A DNA stretch of 64,000 bases from an uncultured Bacteroidales bacterium (GCA_902776955.1 CACYSG010000037.1:1-64000); one strand, 5' to 3'. Positions 7,660 through 16,204 are shown, numbered from the stretch's first letter. Notes: generated by a model not told the origin, from the letters alone. Numbers and translations are program-made.

Positions 7660-8775
7660 TTATTTGGCTCTTTTGTTGAAATACTTGAAGATGAAATAGG
7701 TGCCAAAGAACATGGCCAGTATCACGATGACCAAAACGCCGGCGTCGACGATATTGTGCTTGATATCAATAGCTAAAATCAGGCTGATAATGGCAAGTTC
7801 GACACCATCGACCCGGTTTTCGAGGACACTTAGGCGGAATTGCCTGATGTTTTCGATACTGTCGTCGGCCTTGGCAAACTTGACGGCCCTGACAAGTTGG
7901 TTGATGGCCAGGTAAGCTGACAGGATGATGAAGATCAGTCTTGTGGAATGGCGCATGGAGTCTGCCTTGATGACATCTAAGGATAGCAACACAAAACACA
8001 GTGCCGTCAGGAGGATGAAGCCTGTCACGATGTAGAAGGCTATCTCCACCTTGTCATGGGCGACTTGAATGTTGCTGGAGTCAAAGGCCTTGTCACTCAC
8101 TTGGCCCGAAGTGGAACCGCTCGTGCTTTGCGCCGATTTTTTCTTGCGGTTGAAGTAAGCCTCGACAAGAAGGGCAACAAGGATAATTACAAAAAAGTCA
8201 CCCTTGATATCCGTGAAGGGCGCGAGCGCTGCCATGATGGCAAAGATCAATGCATAGACCTGTTGCTTCTTCACCGAAAGACTGATTTGGCTCATGTCCT
8301 TTTGCTTCTCGGCATCGTGCAACATGAACGGGAAGCGTGCCCCGATAAGTGCCGCTACCGAACCGATTGACAAGATTACCGACCCGCCGATGTGCTGCCA
8401 GTCCATCAGGTGCTTGCTCCAGAGAATGCCCCAAGTGGCAAGGAGCAGGAGCACGGTCAACGCTTCCATGATAACCTGGGTGGGAGAGTTGTGGACCTTG
8501 ATATTATAGACATTCATCCGTTGAGCCATATCGTCCATGGCTCCGTCCTTGCGAGCTTGCAAGATCTCGTTTTCGACTTCGATGCGGCGTGTGCGGTAGG
8601 CCCACCAGTATAATGCTGCCAGGATAACCGCTGTTGCAACGATGACTGCTGCCATGCCCACCATGCCGAGCTTCTGCGAAAACAGTCCCATTACACTGCC
8701 GGCAACGATTGCCGTGCCGTAAGTCAGGACATTCCACAACAATGTCTGCTTCTTATTGTTAAACTTGGGTTTCAT
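7660..8775 (-). CDS. Polytopic membrane protein, two divergent copies of the repeat unit (paralogue D)
   Basis: This 371-aa protein starts MKPKFNNKKQ, then has helices at about 12-32 and 40-58. Divergent units begin at VHNSP (94-98, Glu104) and VAHD (238-241). A Ser/Thr/Gly-rich linker (about 215-225) separates them. I chose the ATG at 8775; the open frame continues upstream to 8919, but that part is an out-of-frame read of the Arc-like gene. The first 17 bases overlap the 3' end of that gene, suggesting coupling. Function unknown. Confidence 0.75.
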   Translation of the reverse strand: MKPKFNNKKQTLLWNVLTYGTAIVAGSVMGLFSQKLGMVGMAAVIVATAVILAALYWWAYRTRRIEVENEILQARKDGAMDDMAQRMNVYNIKVHNSPTQVIMEALTVLLLLATWGILWSKHLMDWQHIGGSVILSIGSVAALIGARFPFMLHDAEKQKDMSQISLSVKKQQVYALIFAIMAALAPFTDIKGDFFVIILVALLVEAYFNRKKKSAQSTSGSTSGQVSDKAFDSSNIQVAHDKVEIAFYIVTGFILLTALCFVLLSLDVIKADSMRHSTRLIFIILSAYLAINQLVRAVKFAKADDSIENIRQFRLSVLENRVDGVELAIISLILAIDIKHNIVDAGVLVIVILAMFFGTYFIFKYFNKRAK

Positions 8776-8953
8776 CGCTATTCTCCTCCTCGTTATCGGT
8801 TTCGCTTTTCTTCTTCTTGGGCAGACGGCGGGCCTTGCGCAGCGCCTCGGTGATGATCCACTGCAACTGGCCGTTGGTGGAACGGAACTCGTCGGCTGCC
8901 CACTTTTCAATGGCAACACGCAGGATAAAACTCTTTGTGGCTTTCTTTGCCAT
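8759..8953 (-). CDS. Arc-type ribbon-helix-helix DNA-binding protein
   Basis: This 64-aa protein has the Arc/MetJ pattern: an N-terminal strand KSFILRVAIEKW, then two helices with STNGQLQWIITEALRKA (the Arc-like R/S-x-N-G-Q-[IL] signature), and a basic-acidic tail. Such proteins bind DNA as dimers and usually autoregulate. It sits between the SPFH gene and the paralogous membrane genes, so it may regulate this cluster (inference). No toxin-like partner is adjacent, which argues against a simple antitoxin role. Confidence 0.82.
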   Translation of the reverse strand: MAKKATKSFILRVAIEKWAADEFRSTNGQLQWIITEALRKARRLPKKKKSETDNEEENSDETQV

Positions 8954-8980
8954 AGTCTGCTAATGATTTGGGCGGGTTGT

Positions 8981-9045
8981 TAATGCGAATTCCGCAAATG
9001 GTTATAAAGTTCGCTCAATCCGTTTAATTCGCGGAATTCGCATTA
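8981..9045. repeat. Perfect 15-bp inverted repeat (AATTCG type) between SPFH and Arc genes
   Basis: TAATGCGAATTCCGC (8981..8995) and its exact complement (9031..9045) are separated by 35 nt. The arrangement could form a hairpin in the transcript and reduce read-through, or be an operator for the Arc-like protein. Its sequence resembles the 90-bp repeats at 39841-40014 and a fragment near 43801, so it is probably a dispersed intergenic repeat. Confidence 0.7.
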
Positions 9046-9056
9046 GCCCCGCAGGG

Positions 9057-10025
9057 TTACATATTCAGTGTGCCGGTGTTGACGACGGGCTGGGCCTGTT
9101 CGTCGGCGCACAGGACGACGAGCAGGTTGCTCACCATCGAGGCCTTCTTGTCGTCATCAAGTTCAACGATCTCCTCGCTCGAGAGCTTGTCAAGGGCCAT
9201 CTTCACCATGCTCACGGCGCCCTCGACGATCTTCTCGCGGGCGGTGATGATGGCGCTGGCCTGCTGGCGGCGCAGCATCACGGCAGCGATTTCGGGAGCA
9301 TAGGCCAGATAGTTGATGCGGGCCTCGACCACCTCAATGCCGGCCAGCGACAGACGCTCGTTGAGCCTCTCCTCGAGTTGCTCGTTGATCTCGTCGCCAC
9401 CCGAACGCAGGGTCAGCTCCTTGGTGTTCTCGTCATTGTCATCATAGGCATACAGGCCGGCTACCTGCCTCAAGGCGGCGTAGCTCTGCACGCTCACGAA
9501 GTCTTCCAGAGCGCTCATCAGGCCCTTGGCGTTGCCGCTCAGCGTGCCGTCGGTCGAGGCCATGGTCTGCGAGTCAACCTCAAACAGGGCCTTGTAGGTG
9601 TCCTTCAGTCTCCACACCAGTACCAGGCCGATCATCACCGGGTTACCCACCTTGTCGTTGACCTTGATGGGCTCGGCGTCCAGGTTGCGGGCACGCAGCG
9701 AGACTTTCTTGGTGCCGTAGAAGGGGTTGATCCAGTAAAAGCCCGTCTTGTTGAAGGTGCCGCTGTACTTGCCGAACCAGGTGGTCACCCTGGCGGTGTT
9801 GGGCTCAAGCATCATGAAACCACCTAATATAAATAAGGTGAGGATCATGAACAGGATGCTCACGATGAGCAGTACAGTGGGCATGGCACCGTGACCGGGC
9901 ATGTCATACATTACAATACTCTTATAGATGCCCCAGACCGAGAGGATGGGCAACAAGATAACTACGAACAACATCAAAAAACCGTTCAGGGTAGTACCTT
10001 TGAAATTGAATTCCTTCGTTTCCAT
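9057..10025 (-). CDS. SPFH/Band 7 domain membrane protein
   Basis: This 322-aa protein has two N-terminal hydrophobic segments (about 15-35 and 50-70), then an SPFH (stomatin/prohibitin/flotillin/HflKC) domain from about 72 to 270. Visible features are the strand [19 protein letters not shown], and the helical part with [44 protein letters not shown] proteins oligomerise and scaffold membrane complexes or proteases. It is the promoter-proximal gene of the cluster and has a good promoter. A scaffold role for the downstream membrane proteins is inference. Confidence 0.92.
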   Translation of the reverse strand: METKEFNFKGTTLNGFLMLFVVILLPILSVWGIYKSIVMYDMPGHGAMPTVLLIVSILFMILTLFILGGFMMLEPNTARVTTWFGKYSGTFNKTGFYWINPFYGTKKVSLRARNLDAEPIKVNDKVGNPVMIGLVLVWRLKDTYKALFEVDSQTMASTDGTLSGNAKGLMSALEDFVSVQSYAALRQVAGLYAYDDNDENTKELTLRSGGDEINEQLEERLNERLSLAGIEVVEARINYLAYAPEIAAVMLRRQQASAIITAREKIVEGAVSMVKMALDKLSSEEIVELDDDKKASMVSNLLVVLCADEQAQPVVNTGTLNM

Positions 10026-10086
10026 AATCGTAAAAGTTGAAAAGTTAATATTTAGTTTGTTTTAAAGTGATATCATTTTGATATCG

Positions 10087-10118
10087 CAAAGATATATTTT
10101 GTTTTTACTATTCTCAAA
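10087..10118 (-). promoter_or_regulatory. Bacteroidetes promoter for the SPFH cluster
   Basis: On the minus strand, TTTG (10115..10118) and TATCTTTG (10087..10094) are separated by 20 nt, an ideal spacing. The start codon is about 60 bases downstream. Confidence 0.75.
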
Positions 10119-10168
10119 ACTTTTTCTCGTTTTTAACACAATTTTAACATTTCCGCCCCTAGGTGTAA

Positions 10169-10398
10169 CTGTTCGGCCGTTTGACCCCACGCTAAGGCGC
10201 AAAGCCGCTAAACAAAGTCTGCCATTAAAGCAGAGAAGTGATGGTAATTACACTTGTGGGATTTTCTGGTTATGGTGACAGCGGCGAGTGCGGTGCATCA
10301 TTGGGACGGTTCTAACTGAATGGAGCGTGTAATATATCAATATCCAAGCGCCTTTGCGGCTTAGCGTGAGGCGTTACAGAAGGTTTTTCGCTGAATAG
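10169..10398 (+). repeat. MITE-like interspersed repeat, copy 1
   Basis: About 230 bp bounded by inverted ends. The outer ends are CTGTTCGGC and GCTGAATAG (related to CTATTCAGC), and the inner ends are CACGCTAAGGCGCAAAG and the complement of CACGCTAAGCCGCAAAG. Related copies lie at 47689-47910 and, inverted, at 61095-61379. This copy lacks half of the internal GGGACGGTTCTAA hairpin present in the others. It fills most of the 10026-10651 gap, where I see no gene. Confidence 0.8.
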
Positions 10399-10516
10399 AT
10401 CATGTCTCTGCTACCATAAATCCCTGCATGGCCGGCTTGATGGGTGTTTCTCGTGAGTTTGTGGATAAAATCGGTATTATTTCGTTGTAACGGGCCATGT
10501 TATGGGATTTTTTTCC

Positions 10517-10524
10517 TACTTTTG
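10517..10524 (+). promoter_or_regulatory. Candidate -7 box for the beta-helix protein
   Basis: TACTTTTG matches TAnnTTTG, about 128 bases before the chosen ATG. The nearest TTG is 29 bases upstream, which is too far for a standard -33 box. Confidence 0.35.
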
Positions 10525-10651
10525 TCCCGCAAAGTTGAAGTGTTTTTGGATGATTGCCGTAGAATCGCTGATTTCCAGCGTTTTTATGTGTGATTTCTAT
10601 ATAGAGGCATGTTTTTTCACTAAGCTTAGAGTTTTAATAATCATTTCAATC

Positions 10652-12148
10652 ATGAATCATTTATCGATTACAAGAAAAGTTGCGTTGCTGCTCTTGCTGG
10701 TGGTGACGATGTTGCCGTTGAACGCCTATTCGCGCGTGACGTATTTTGACGTCAATGGTGACGGTATCGCCAATGTGAGCGACGTCTCTTTTCTGATTTC
10801 CCAACTGCTGAATGGGGATCCGTTTATCGACGGTACAAAGTCATTCCTCAATGCAACCGACTACGGCGCCGTGGGCGACGGCCAGACCGATGACACCGAG
10901 GCGCTCGAGGCTCTGTTTGCCGACGCTGCCGAGCTCAAGAAGGCCGCCTATATCCCTGCCGGTACTTACATGATCAGGCGCCCCTTGACCATCAAGAGCG
11001 GCATGGAAGTGTACGGCGACGGTGACCAGAGCGTCATCAAGAAGTTCCGCGCCTATTGGCACAGGACTGTGGCTGCCACCCAGAAAGGGCAGACCATTAT
11101 TCCCCTCGACGGCATCGACGGATATCGTGTCGGCGACCACTGTTTCATCACGACAAGGGAATTTGCCAATTACCCGTCGGCTCGTCATTGCTCCTTCGGC
11201 GAGATAACCGCCATCGACTCGGTCAACAAGACCGTCACGTTCAAGAGCGCTTTCCATGCTGGCGCCCCCGAGACCTATGCCGACGGAATCGTCAAAGCGC
11301 ATGTTGCGGGATGCTACTTGTCCACCTCGTTCCCCATCCTGCGCTCCTGGTCGTTCAAGGACGAGTGCGTCGGCGTTTATATCCATGACATCTGCCTCGA
11401 CGGCAACCGCCAGACCAACGAGCCGATGGAATGGACCAACGCATGCATCCACTTTGATGCCTACGGCAGCCCCATGGAGGGTATTGCCTACAACCACCAT
11501 TCCTATAATCACATCGTTGAGCGCTGCACGCTGCTCAACTCGTCTTACGACGCTGTGAGCGATCAGGGCGAGGGACGCCTGTTCGTTAGCAATTGCACGA
11601 TCACCAATGCGGCCATGCATGGCGTTCACATGGGAACCGACTTTGTCGGCGCCGTCATCACCAACAACACGATGACCGGCAACGGTACCATGGGAGCGGG
11701 TGTGTTCTTCTGCCAGAATGTGACCGACGTGGTGGTCTATAACAACCGCATCAGCTCGTTCAACCATGGCTGTAGCGACGAGGAGTACGGGACGCAAGTT
11801 AAGTATACGATTATCCGTAACAACACCTTCTCCAACATCACGAGCCATGTGTTCGACTTCCTCAAGGCTTCAACGTCGTCCCATGGCGGCGGTCTGCAGG
11901 TGAGCAACAACACGATCAATAACCTGAGGGGACTCCTCCTCTCGGGGCGCTTCCTCGATGACCTGGTGTTCTCCAATAACACGGTCAAGAGCGTTTCGGG
12001 GTCGCCGAGCTCCCTCATCAGCGTGACCGACAGCAAGAATGTCATCATCGTGGGCAACAAGATGCCCTCGGGGTCGAGCGTGAGCAATCCCGTCGTCTCC
12101 ACCGGAACGACCAACCTGATCAACGACTCCAACTCCTGGGGTTCTTGA
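10652..12148 (+). CDS. Secreted right-handed beta-helix (pectate-lyase-like) protein
   Basis: This 498-aa protein has a signal peptide (MNHLSITRKV, then a Leu-rich core ending LNAYS). A single dockerin-like calcium loop near the N-terminus (FDVNGDGIANVSDVSFLISQLL) is followed by the pectate-lyase-3/GH55-type opening ATDYGAVGDGQTDDTEAL. Repeated N/T-rich beta-helix rungs fill the rest (SNCTITN, NNTMTGN, YNNRISS, RNNTFSN, SNNTINN, SNNTVKS). It probably acts on, or binds, a polysaccharide outside the cell; the substrate cannot be read. I chose the ATG at 10652 because it gives the signal peptide. Confidence 0.85.
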   Translation: MNHLSITRKVALLLLLVVTMLPLNAYSRVTYFDVNGDGIANVSDVSFLISQLLNGDPFIDGTKSFLNATDYGAVGDGQTDDTEALEALFADAAELKKAAYIPAGTYMIRRPLTIKSGMEVYGDGDQSVIKKFRAYWHRTVAATQKGQTIIPLDGIDGYRVGDHCFITTREFANYPSARHCSFGEITAIDSVNKTVTFKSAFHAGAPETYADGIVKAHVAGCYLSTSFPILRSWSFKDECVGVYIHDICLDGNRQTNEPMEWTNACIHFDAYGSPMEGIAYNHHSYNHIVERCTLLNSSYDAVSDQGEGRLFVSNCTITNAAMHGVHMGTDFVGAVITNNTMTGNGTMGAGVFFCQNVTDVVVYNNRISSFNHGCSDEEYGTQVKYTIIRNNTFSNITSHVFDFLKASTSSHGGGLQVSNNTINNLRGLLLSGRFLDDLVFSNNTVKSVSGSPSSLISVTDSKNVIIVGNKMPSGSSVSNPVVSTGTTNLINDSNSWGS

Positions 12149-12202
12149 CATGAACAGGTGCTTAACGGGCACATAGTTGCCGATAATGATAATTTATTGT
12201 TT

Positions 12203-12229
12203 TTCCCGCGCGTCACGTGCGGGAATTTT
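12203..12229 (+). terminator. Hairpin terminator after the beta-helix gene
   Basis: TTCCCGC (12203..12209) pairs with GCGGGAA (12219..12225), followed by TTTT. It lies about 55 bases past the stop. Confidence 0.6.
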
Positions 12230-12231
12230 GT

Positions 12232-12239
12232 TAACTTTG
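12232..12239 (+). promoter_or_regulatory. Candidate -7 box for pepT
   Basis: TAACTTTG lies 45 bases before the pepT ATG and directly after the terminator. No TTTG at the usual distance was found. Confidence 0.4.
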
Positions 12240-12283
12240 TGGGTTGAATGAAATCCAACCATTAACAACAATAAATCAACGCT

Positions 12284-13501
12284 ATGACAAAATTAGTTGA
12301 CAGATTTTTGAAGTATGTGAAGTTCGACACCCAGAGTGACGAGCTCACCAACCTGACTCCCTCAACTCCCGGCCAGATGGTCTTTGCCAAGGAACTGGAG
12401 AAGGAATTGCATGCTATGGGATTGAGCGACATCTCGCTTGACGACAATGGCTACCTGTTTGCCACCTTGCCCGCCAACACCGATGCCAAGGTGCCCACCA
12501 TCGGCTTTATCGCCCACATGGACACTGCGCCCGACATGAGCGGACACGATGTCAAGCCCCGCATTGTCAAGTATGAGGGCAAGCCCATCGTCCTGAGCGA
12601 GGAGCCTAACATCGTCCTCGACCCGCAGCAGTTCCCCGAGATGAACGACTACATGGGACAGGAATTCATCGTTACCAGCGGCGACACGCTGCTCGGTGCC
12701 GACGACAAGGCCGGTATCGCCGAGATTCTCAGCGCCGTTGAGTGGCTGCAGGAGCACCCCGAGGTGAAGCACGGCAACATCCGCGTGGGCTTCAACCCCG
12801 ATGAGGAAATCGGCCTCGGTGCCCACCACTTCGATGTTGAGAAATTCGGCTGTGACTGGGCCTACACCATGGACGGCGGTGCCGTTGGCGAGCTGGAATA
12901 TGAGAATTTCAATGCTGCCAGCGCCAAGATCACCTTCAAGGGCCTGAACGTGCACCCCGGAGCCGCCAAGCACAAGATGCTTAACTCGATGCGCGTCGCT
13001 CTGCAATTTGCCGCAATGCTGCCGCGCTGGGAGACTCCCGAGCACACCGAGGGTTACGAGGGCTTCTACCACCTCATCAGCATGCAGGGCGGTGTTGAGC
13101 AGAGCACGCTCAGCTACATCATCCGTGACCACGACCGCGCTCGCTTTGAGAGCCGCAAGCGCGAAATCGAGCACCTGTGCAACAAGATTAATGCCGAGTT
13201 CCCCGACTGCGCATCCTGCGAGATCAAGGACCAGTACTACAACATGCGCGAGAAGATCGAGCCCGTCATGCACATCATCGACATCGCCAAGCAGGCTATG
13301 GAGAACGCAGGCGTTACCCCCAAGGTGCAGCCCATTCGTGGCGGTACCGACGGCGCTCAGCTCTCGTTCAAGAACCTGCCGTGTCCCAACATCTTCGCTG
13401 GTGGCATGAACATGCACGGTCGCTTCGAGTATGTGCCCATTCCCTCGATGGAAAAGGCCATGATGACGATCGTTGAGATTTGCAAACTCGTCGCTCAGTA
13501 A
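12284..13501 (+). CDS. pepT: Peptidase T (tripeptide aminopeptidase)
   Basis: This M20-family zinc aminopeptidase releases the N-terminal residue of tripeptides in the cytoplasm. The 405-aa length is typical. Visible metal and catalytic motifs are IAHMDT (His78, Asp80), GADDKAG (Asp140), the NPDEEIG pair (Glu174/Glu175), the TMDGG segment, and the C-terminal [13 protein letters not shown] with the last metal-binding His. It stands alone between its own upstream -7 box and a downstream hairpin. Confidence 0.97.
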   Translation: MTKLVDRFLKYVKFDTQSDELTNLTPSTPGQMVFAKELEKELHAMGLSDISLDDNGYLFATLPANTDAKVPTIGFIAHMDTAPDMSGHDVKPRIVKYEGKPIVLSEEPNIVLDPQQFPEMNDYMGQEFIVTSGDTLLGADDKAGIAEILSAVEWLQEHPEVKHGNIRVGFNPDEEIGLGAHHFDVEKFGCDWAYTMDGGAVGELEYENFNAASAKITFKGLNVHPGAAKHKMLNSMRVALQFAAMLPRWETPEHTEGYEGFYHLISMQGGVEQSTLSYIIRDHDRARFESRKREIEHLCNKINAEFPDCASCEIKDQYYNMREKIEPVMHIIDIAKQAMENAGVTPKVQPIRGGTDGAQLSFKNLPCPNIFAGGMNMHGRFEYVPIPSMEKAMMTIVEICKLVAQ

Positions 13502-13511
13502 TCAACCCATA

Positions 13512-13562
13512 GGGCTCCAAAGGACCTTAAAGTTTCTAAAGACTTTAGGGTCCTTAAAGCCC
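13512..13562 (+). terminator. Interrupted hairpin after pepT
   Basis: GGGCT/AGCCC form the outer arm, and GGACC(T)TAAAGT with ACTTTA(G)GGTCC form the inner arm, starting 11 bases past the pepT stop. Only a short A-rich tail follows. It is also made of TTAAAG/CTAAAG words like the intergenic arrays elsewhere. Confidence 0.5.
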
Positions 13563-13598
13563 ATAAAAAGGCGATAATTAGAAAAAACAACCAAATAA

Positions 13599-13630
13599 TT
13601 TGGCGGGTAAAGAAAAAGACAGTACCTTTG
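13599..13630 (+). promoter_or_regulatory. Bacteroidetes promoter for tRNA-Lys
   Basis: TTTG (13599..13602), 20 nt, then TACCTTTG (13623..13630). The tRNA 5' end is 16 bases downstream. Confidence 0.85.
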
Positions 13631-13646
13631 CACCGCTTTTTAGGGA

Positions 13647-13719
13647 GATTCGCTAGCTCAGCAGGTAGAGCACATCCCTTTTAAGGATGGGGTCGTGGGT
13701 TCGAGCCCCACGCGAATCA
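13647..13719 (+). tRNA. tRNA-Lys (anticodon TTT)
   Basis: The 73-nt cloverleaf has acceptor GATTCGC/GCGAATC with discriminator A, a D arm (GCTC...GAGC), anticodon stem CATCC/GGATG with loop CTTTTAA, and T arm GTGGG-TTCGAGC-CCCAC. The 3' CCA is not encoded. Both promoter and terminator are present. Confidence 0.97.
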
Positions 13720-13720
13720 C

Positions 13721-13749
13721 AATGACGGGTAATCGCCCGTCATTTTTTT
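13721..13749 (+). terminator. Rho-independent terminator of tRNA-Lys
   Basis: AATGACGGG (13721..13729) pairs with CCCGTCATT (13736..13744), followed by a run of T to 13749. Confidence 0.9.
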
Positions 13750-13868
13750 ATCCCTAAATCCCATGTTCCCCAAGCAGTTATAGACAGATTGTCATTTGCT
13801 GATGACTACCCACATTTGCCCTGAAACGACCCGAAATCACAATTTTATGTCACATTTATGGCTATTAC

Positions 13869-14274
13869 TGTCCGGTAAACATTGCTCAAGATGAATCAGG
13901 CAGGGACATTTGTCTATACGGGCGAAACACCCGGAGGGTGTCATCTGATTAACCGGGGGTACCTGCTAATGAAACGAGCGAAGCGAGTGAAGTGGCAGGC
14001 ACCCCCGGTGCCGCAATGCCTCCATATCGTCGCTGGAGGCGACCCCAAAACTCATGACCGTCAAGGGGGTCGCCTTCAGCGACATTCTTACGTGCGTCCT
14101 TACCCGTGGTGATGCTGGCTCTCTCGCTCCGCTCGATTGCCAGCATTACCACGGTTACTCAGAGGCTCGCCCGTTGGGCGAGAGCGGCTCCAAAGCAAGC
14201 CCTAAGATAGGTTGATGTCTATAGTCAACTATCAATCAATGAATCAGAACAATCGAATGGATTTTTACCGGACA
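13869..14274. repeat. Structured non-coding element with inverted TGTCCGGTAAA ends
   Basis: The 406-bp element is bounded by TGTCCGGTAAA (13869..13879) and its exact complement (14264..14274). Four hairpins lie inside: 13953..14008 (arms CCGGGGGT/ACCCCCGG), 14029..14083 (18-bp arms, nearly perfect), 14104..14154 (16-bp arms, one G-T position) and 14166..14182 (CTCGCCC/GGGCGAG). Short open frames exist but look non-coding. A solo TGTCCGGTAAAAA end recurs at about 39789. It could be an IS-derived non-autonomous element or a structured RNA. It accounts for most of the gap between tRNA-Lys and the CotH gene. Confidence 0.6.
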
Positions 14275-14327
14275 CCCTAATAATTTATGGTACATTTTTG
14301 TGTTATTGGAGGCAGTGGGGCATAATT

Positions 14328-14366
14328 AAAAAAGCAGTGGACCTTGGCGAATGCCAGGGTCCACTG
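14328..14366 (-). terminator. Rho-independent terminator of the CotH gene
   Basis: A 14-bp stem with one mismatch (14335..14348 with 14353..14366) and a 4-nt loop is followed on the minus strand by six T. It lies 32 bases past the stop. Confidence 0.85.
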
Positions 14367-14397
14367 TGCGTTTAGGTTTGTGGATGTGTCGTTGTCT

Positions 14398-16134
14398 TTA
14401 TCCCAGGATGATGTCCATGGTGGCGTTGACGTCGGCGATGTTGATCTCACCGTCGCCATTGACATCGGCGCGCTGCATGGTGGCGTCATCGGCGGTGCCG
14501 CCCAGGATGATGTCGATCAGGGCGTTGACATCGGCGATGTTAACCTCACCGTCACCGTTCACGTCACCGGGAATGAATTCGGGTATGGGAATGAACACAT
14601 GCTCGTCGATGTATGCCATGTGGCGACGAATCCAATCCTCGACGTAGTCCATCTCTTCGCTGATGTCGAGTTTGTGACCATTAAGGTCAAAGTCGCGGCT
14701 CCAACGGTTCTCTTCGCGGCTGGCTGCGCCACTGTTCTCGAGCTCGTCGATGGCTGCGCGGTAACGGTTAACCAGGCTGTCGGTGTCGAGCCAGGTTTTG
14801 CGCAACTCCTTATATCGCTCATTGACCGCCTCGTGGTATTCACGGTTGTTCCACATGTCCACCATGGGAACGTGGGCAATCCACTCGGTGCCGCGCTCGG
14901 GCTTAATCATATCGGGATAGTTTACGCTAGGCGAGAAGTTGGCACCCAGGCAGATGTCGAGGTCCCAGGGCACCATCGTCAAGCGGGGATGCTCGGCCAT
15001 GTCACGGCAGGCGTAGTAGATGTTCTTGCAGTCGTTGTCAAGGGCTTGCAGGGCAACGATGAAAATGAAGTAGTCTTGCATGACGGGAATGTCGAAGTAG
15101 TAACCGATGCTGTCATAGAAGACTTTCTTGCTGGGGGCGTTGTCCTCGCGGTTGACAAAGTGAACGGCGTTAGAAAGCACGTCCCAATTGAGGGCTCCGA
15201 TCTCGTCATAGTCGGGGTACTTGGCCTCAAAACCGTCCCAGGTCGTTTTCCACGTGTAGAGTCTAGCGGGCTCGCTCATCATGACGGTGCGGGTGCGGGT
15301 GTAGGTAGCCCACAACATGCCGTGGAACTCCTCGTTCTCGGTGTCGTAGCGTTTGAGCTTGAGCTGCTTGCGGTCGATGGGCTCACACATGTTGTAGATG
15401 CCCCTGTACTCGCCGTTAATCATTACCTCGACCATCTCGCCGCGCGAGCCGTTGCGGGCGTTGGGCAGCGTGTCGCTGTACCAGGGACGGCGTGCCATGT
15501 CGAGCCACAGGTCGGTGCTCACACGGTTGCGCACGCGCAGGAAGTCCATCTGACCGGCGTCGAGAATCCAGCTGTTGTCGTTGCGCAGGCCGAAGAAGCG
15601 CCTGTTCATCTTGGTGCTGTCCTCGTCGTTAATGAACTTGATGCGGTAGTTGCGTTTGTGCTTACTGCCTTGGTTGGTGGCGTAACCACGGGTCTTGATC
15701 TTGGCGCTCATGGGCTCGGCAAGAGCCGAGTCGGGCTCGTTGACATAAATCGTCGCATAGCTGTAAACCTTGCTGATCGCGGTAGTGTCAAAAATCTCCA
15801 CGATGGGCAGCCATGTAAAGGTGATGTAGCCAGTGTACAGGCTGTCGCCCATTTGAGCGGTCACGATGTACTGCTTACCTCCCTCGATACCCTCGAAGGT
15901 GAACTCCTCGCCGCTAGCGACAGCGGTGCTGTCGATGGTGAGCTCGGAGATCTCGTCGCCGAAGGTGACTTGGGCGGTGTAGTCATTACCGAACAGTGAT
16001 TGGGGAATGCTGCACAGCCAGAAGCTGTTCAACGTGTCCATCGGTGTGCGGTGGCCGCCGATGTTGAGCACCTGGCCCATAGAAACCACAGCGGTCAACA
16101 CGATAGCCATTACAGTGAGTAATTGTCTCTTCAT
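14398..16134 (-). CDS. Secreted CotH-kinase-domain protein with C-terminal dockerin-like domain
   Basis: This 578-aa protein has a signal peptide (1 to about 20), an N-terminal beta domain, and a CotH domain from about 150 with KTRGYATNQG, KRNYRIKFINDED, EYRGIYNMCEPIDR and the conserved VPWDLDICLG. CotH proteins are protein kinases in some systems, including the spore coat. The tail (about 522-578) has two calcium-loop repeats, GDVNGDGEVNIADVNALIDIIL and a near copy, the dockerin type I pattern. Similar tails occur on both C10 proteases in this window, so this is a shared surface or sorting module. Its substrate is unknown. Confidence 0.88.
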   Translation of the reverse strand: MKRQLLTVMAIVLTAVVSMGQVLNIGGHRTPMDTLNSFWLCSIPQSLFGNDYTAQVTFGDEISELTIDSTAVASGEEFTFEGIEGGKQYIVTAQMGDSLYTGYITFTWLPIVEIFDTTAISKVYSYATIYVNEPDSALAEPMSAKIKTRGYATNQGSKHKRNYRIKFINDEDSTKMNRRFFGLRNDNSWILDAGQMDFLRVRNRVSTDLWLDMARRPWYSDTLPNARNGSRGEMVEVMINGEYRGIYNMCEPIDRKQLKLKRYDTENEEFHGMLWATYTRTRTVMMSEPARLYTWKTTWDGFEAKYPDYDEIGALNWDVLSNAVHFVNREDNAPSKKVFYDSIGYYFDIPVMQDYFIFIVALQALDNDCKNIYYACRDMAEHPRLTMVPWDLDICLGANFSPSVNYPDMIKPERGTEWIAHVPMVDMWNNREYHEAVNERYKELRKTWLDTDSLVNRYRAAIDELENSGAASREENRWSRDFDLNGHKLDISEEMDYVEDWIRRHMAYIDEHVFIPIPEFIPGDVNGDGEVNIADVNALIDIILGGTADDATMQRADVNGDGEINIADVNATMDIILG

Positions 16135-16204
16135 GATGAAATAATACCTCTTGTTGTTTTGTATTGAAATAAAGATAATTGCGATTAATCTTCTAAAAAA
16201 CGTG

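Noticed and set aside
8776-8919. N-terminal extension of paralogue D upstream to 8919
   Set aside because: It reads the Arc-like gene out of frame and has a Ser/Pro/Arg-rich composition unlike the rest of the protein.
8759-8953. Arc-like protein as an antitoxin of a toxin-antitoxin pair
   Set aside because: The adjacent genes encode a polytopic membrane protein and an SPFH protein, not a toxin-like fold; an operon regulator is more likely.
13882-14112. 76-codon open frame in the structured element after tRNA-Lys
   Set aside because: It runs through hairpin arms, has no plausible domain, and overlaps an antisense frame of similar size; the region is better explained as non-coding.
14344-15999. 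551-codon open frame opposite the CotH gene
   Set aside because: Val/His/Gly-rich shadow with no domain; the sense protein has CotH and dockerin-like motifs.
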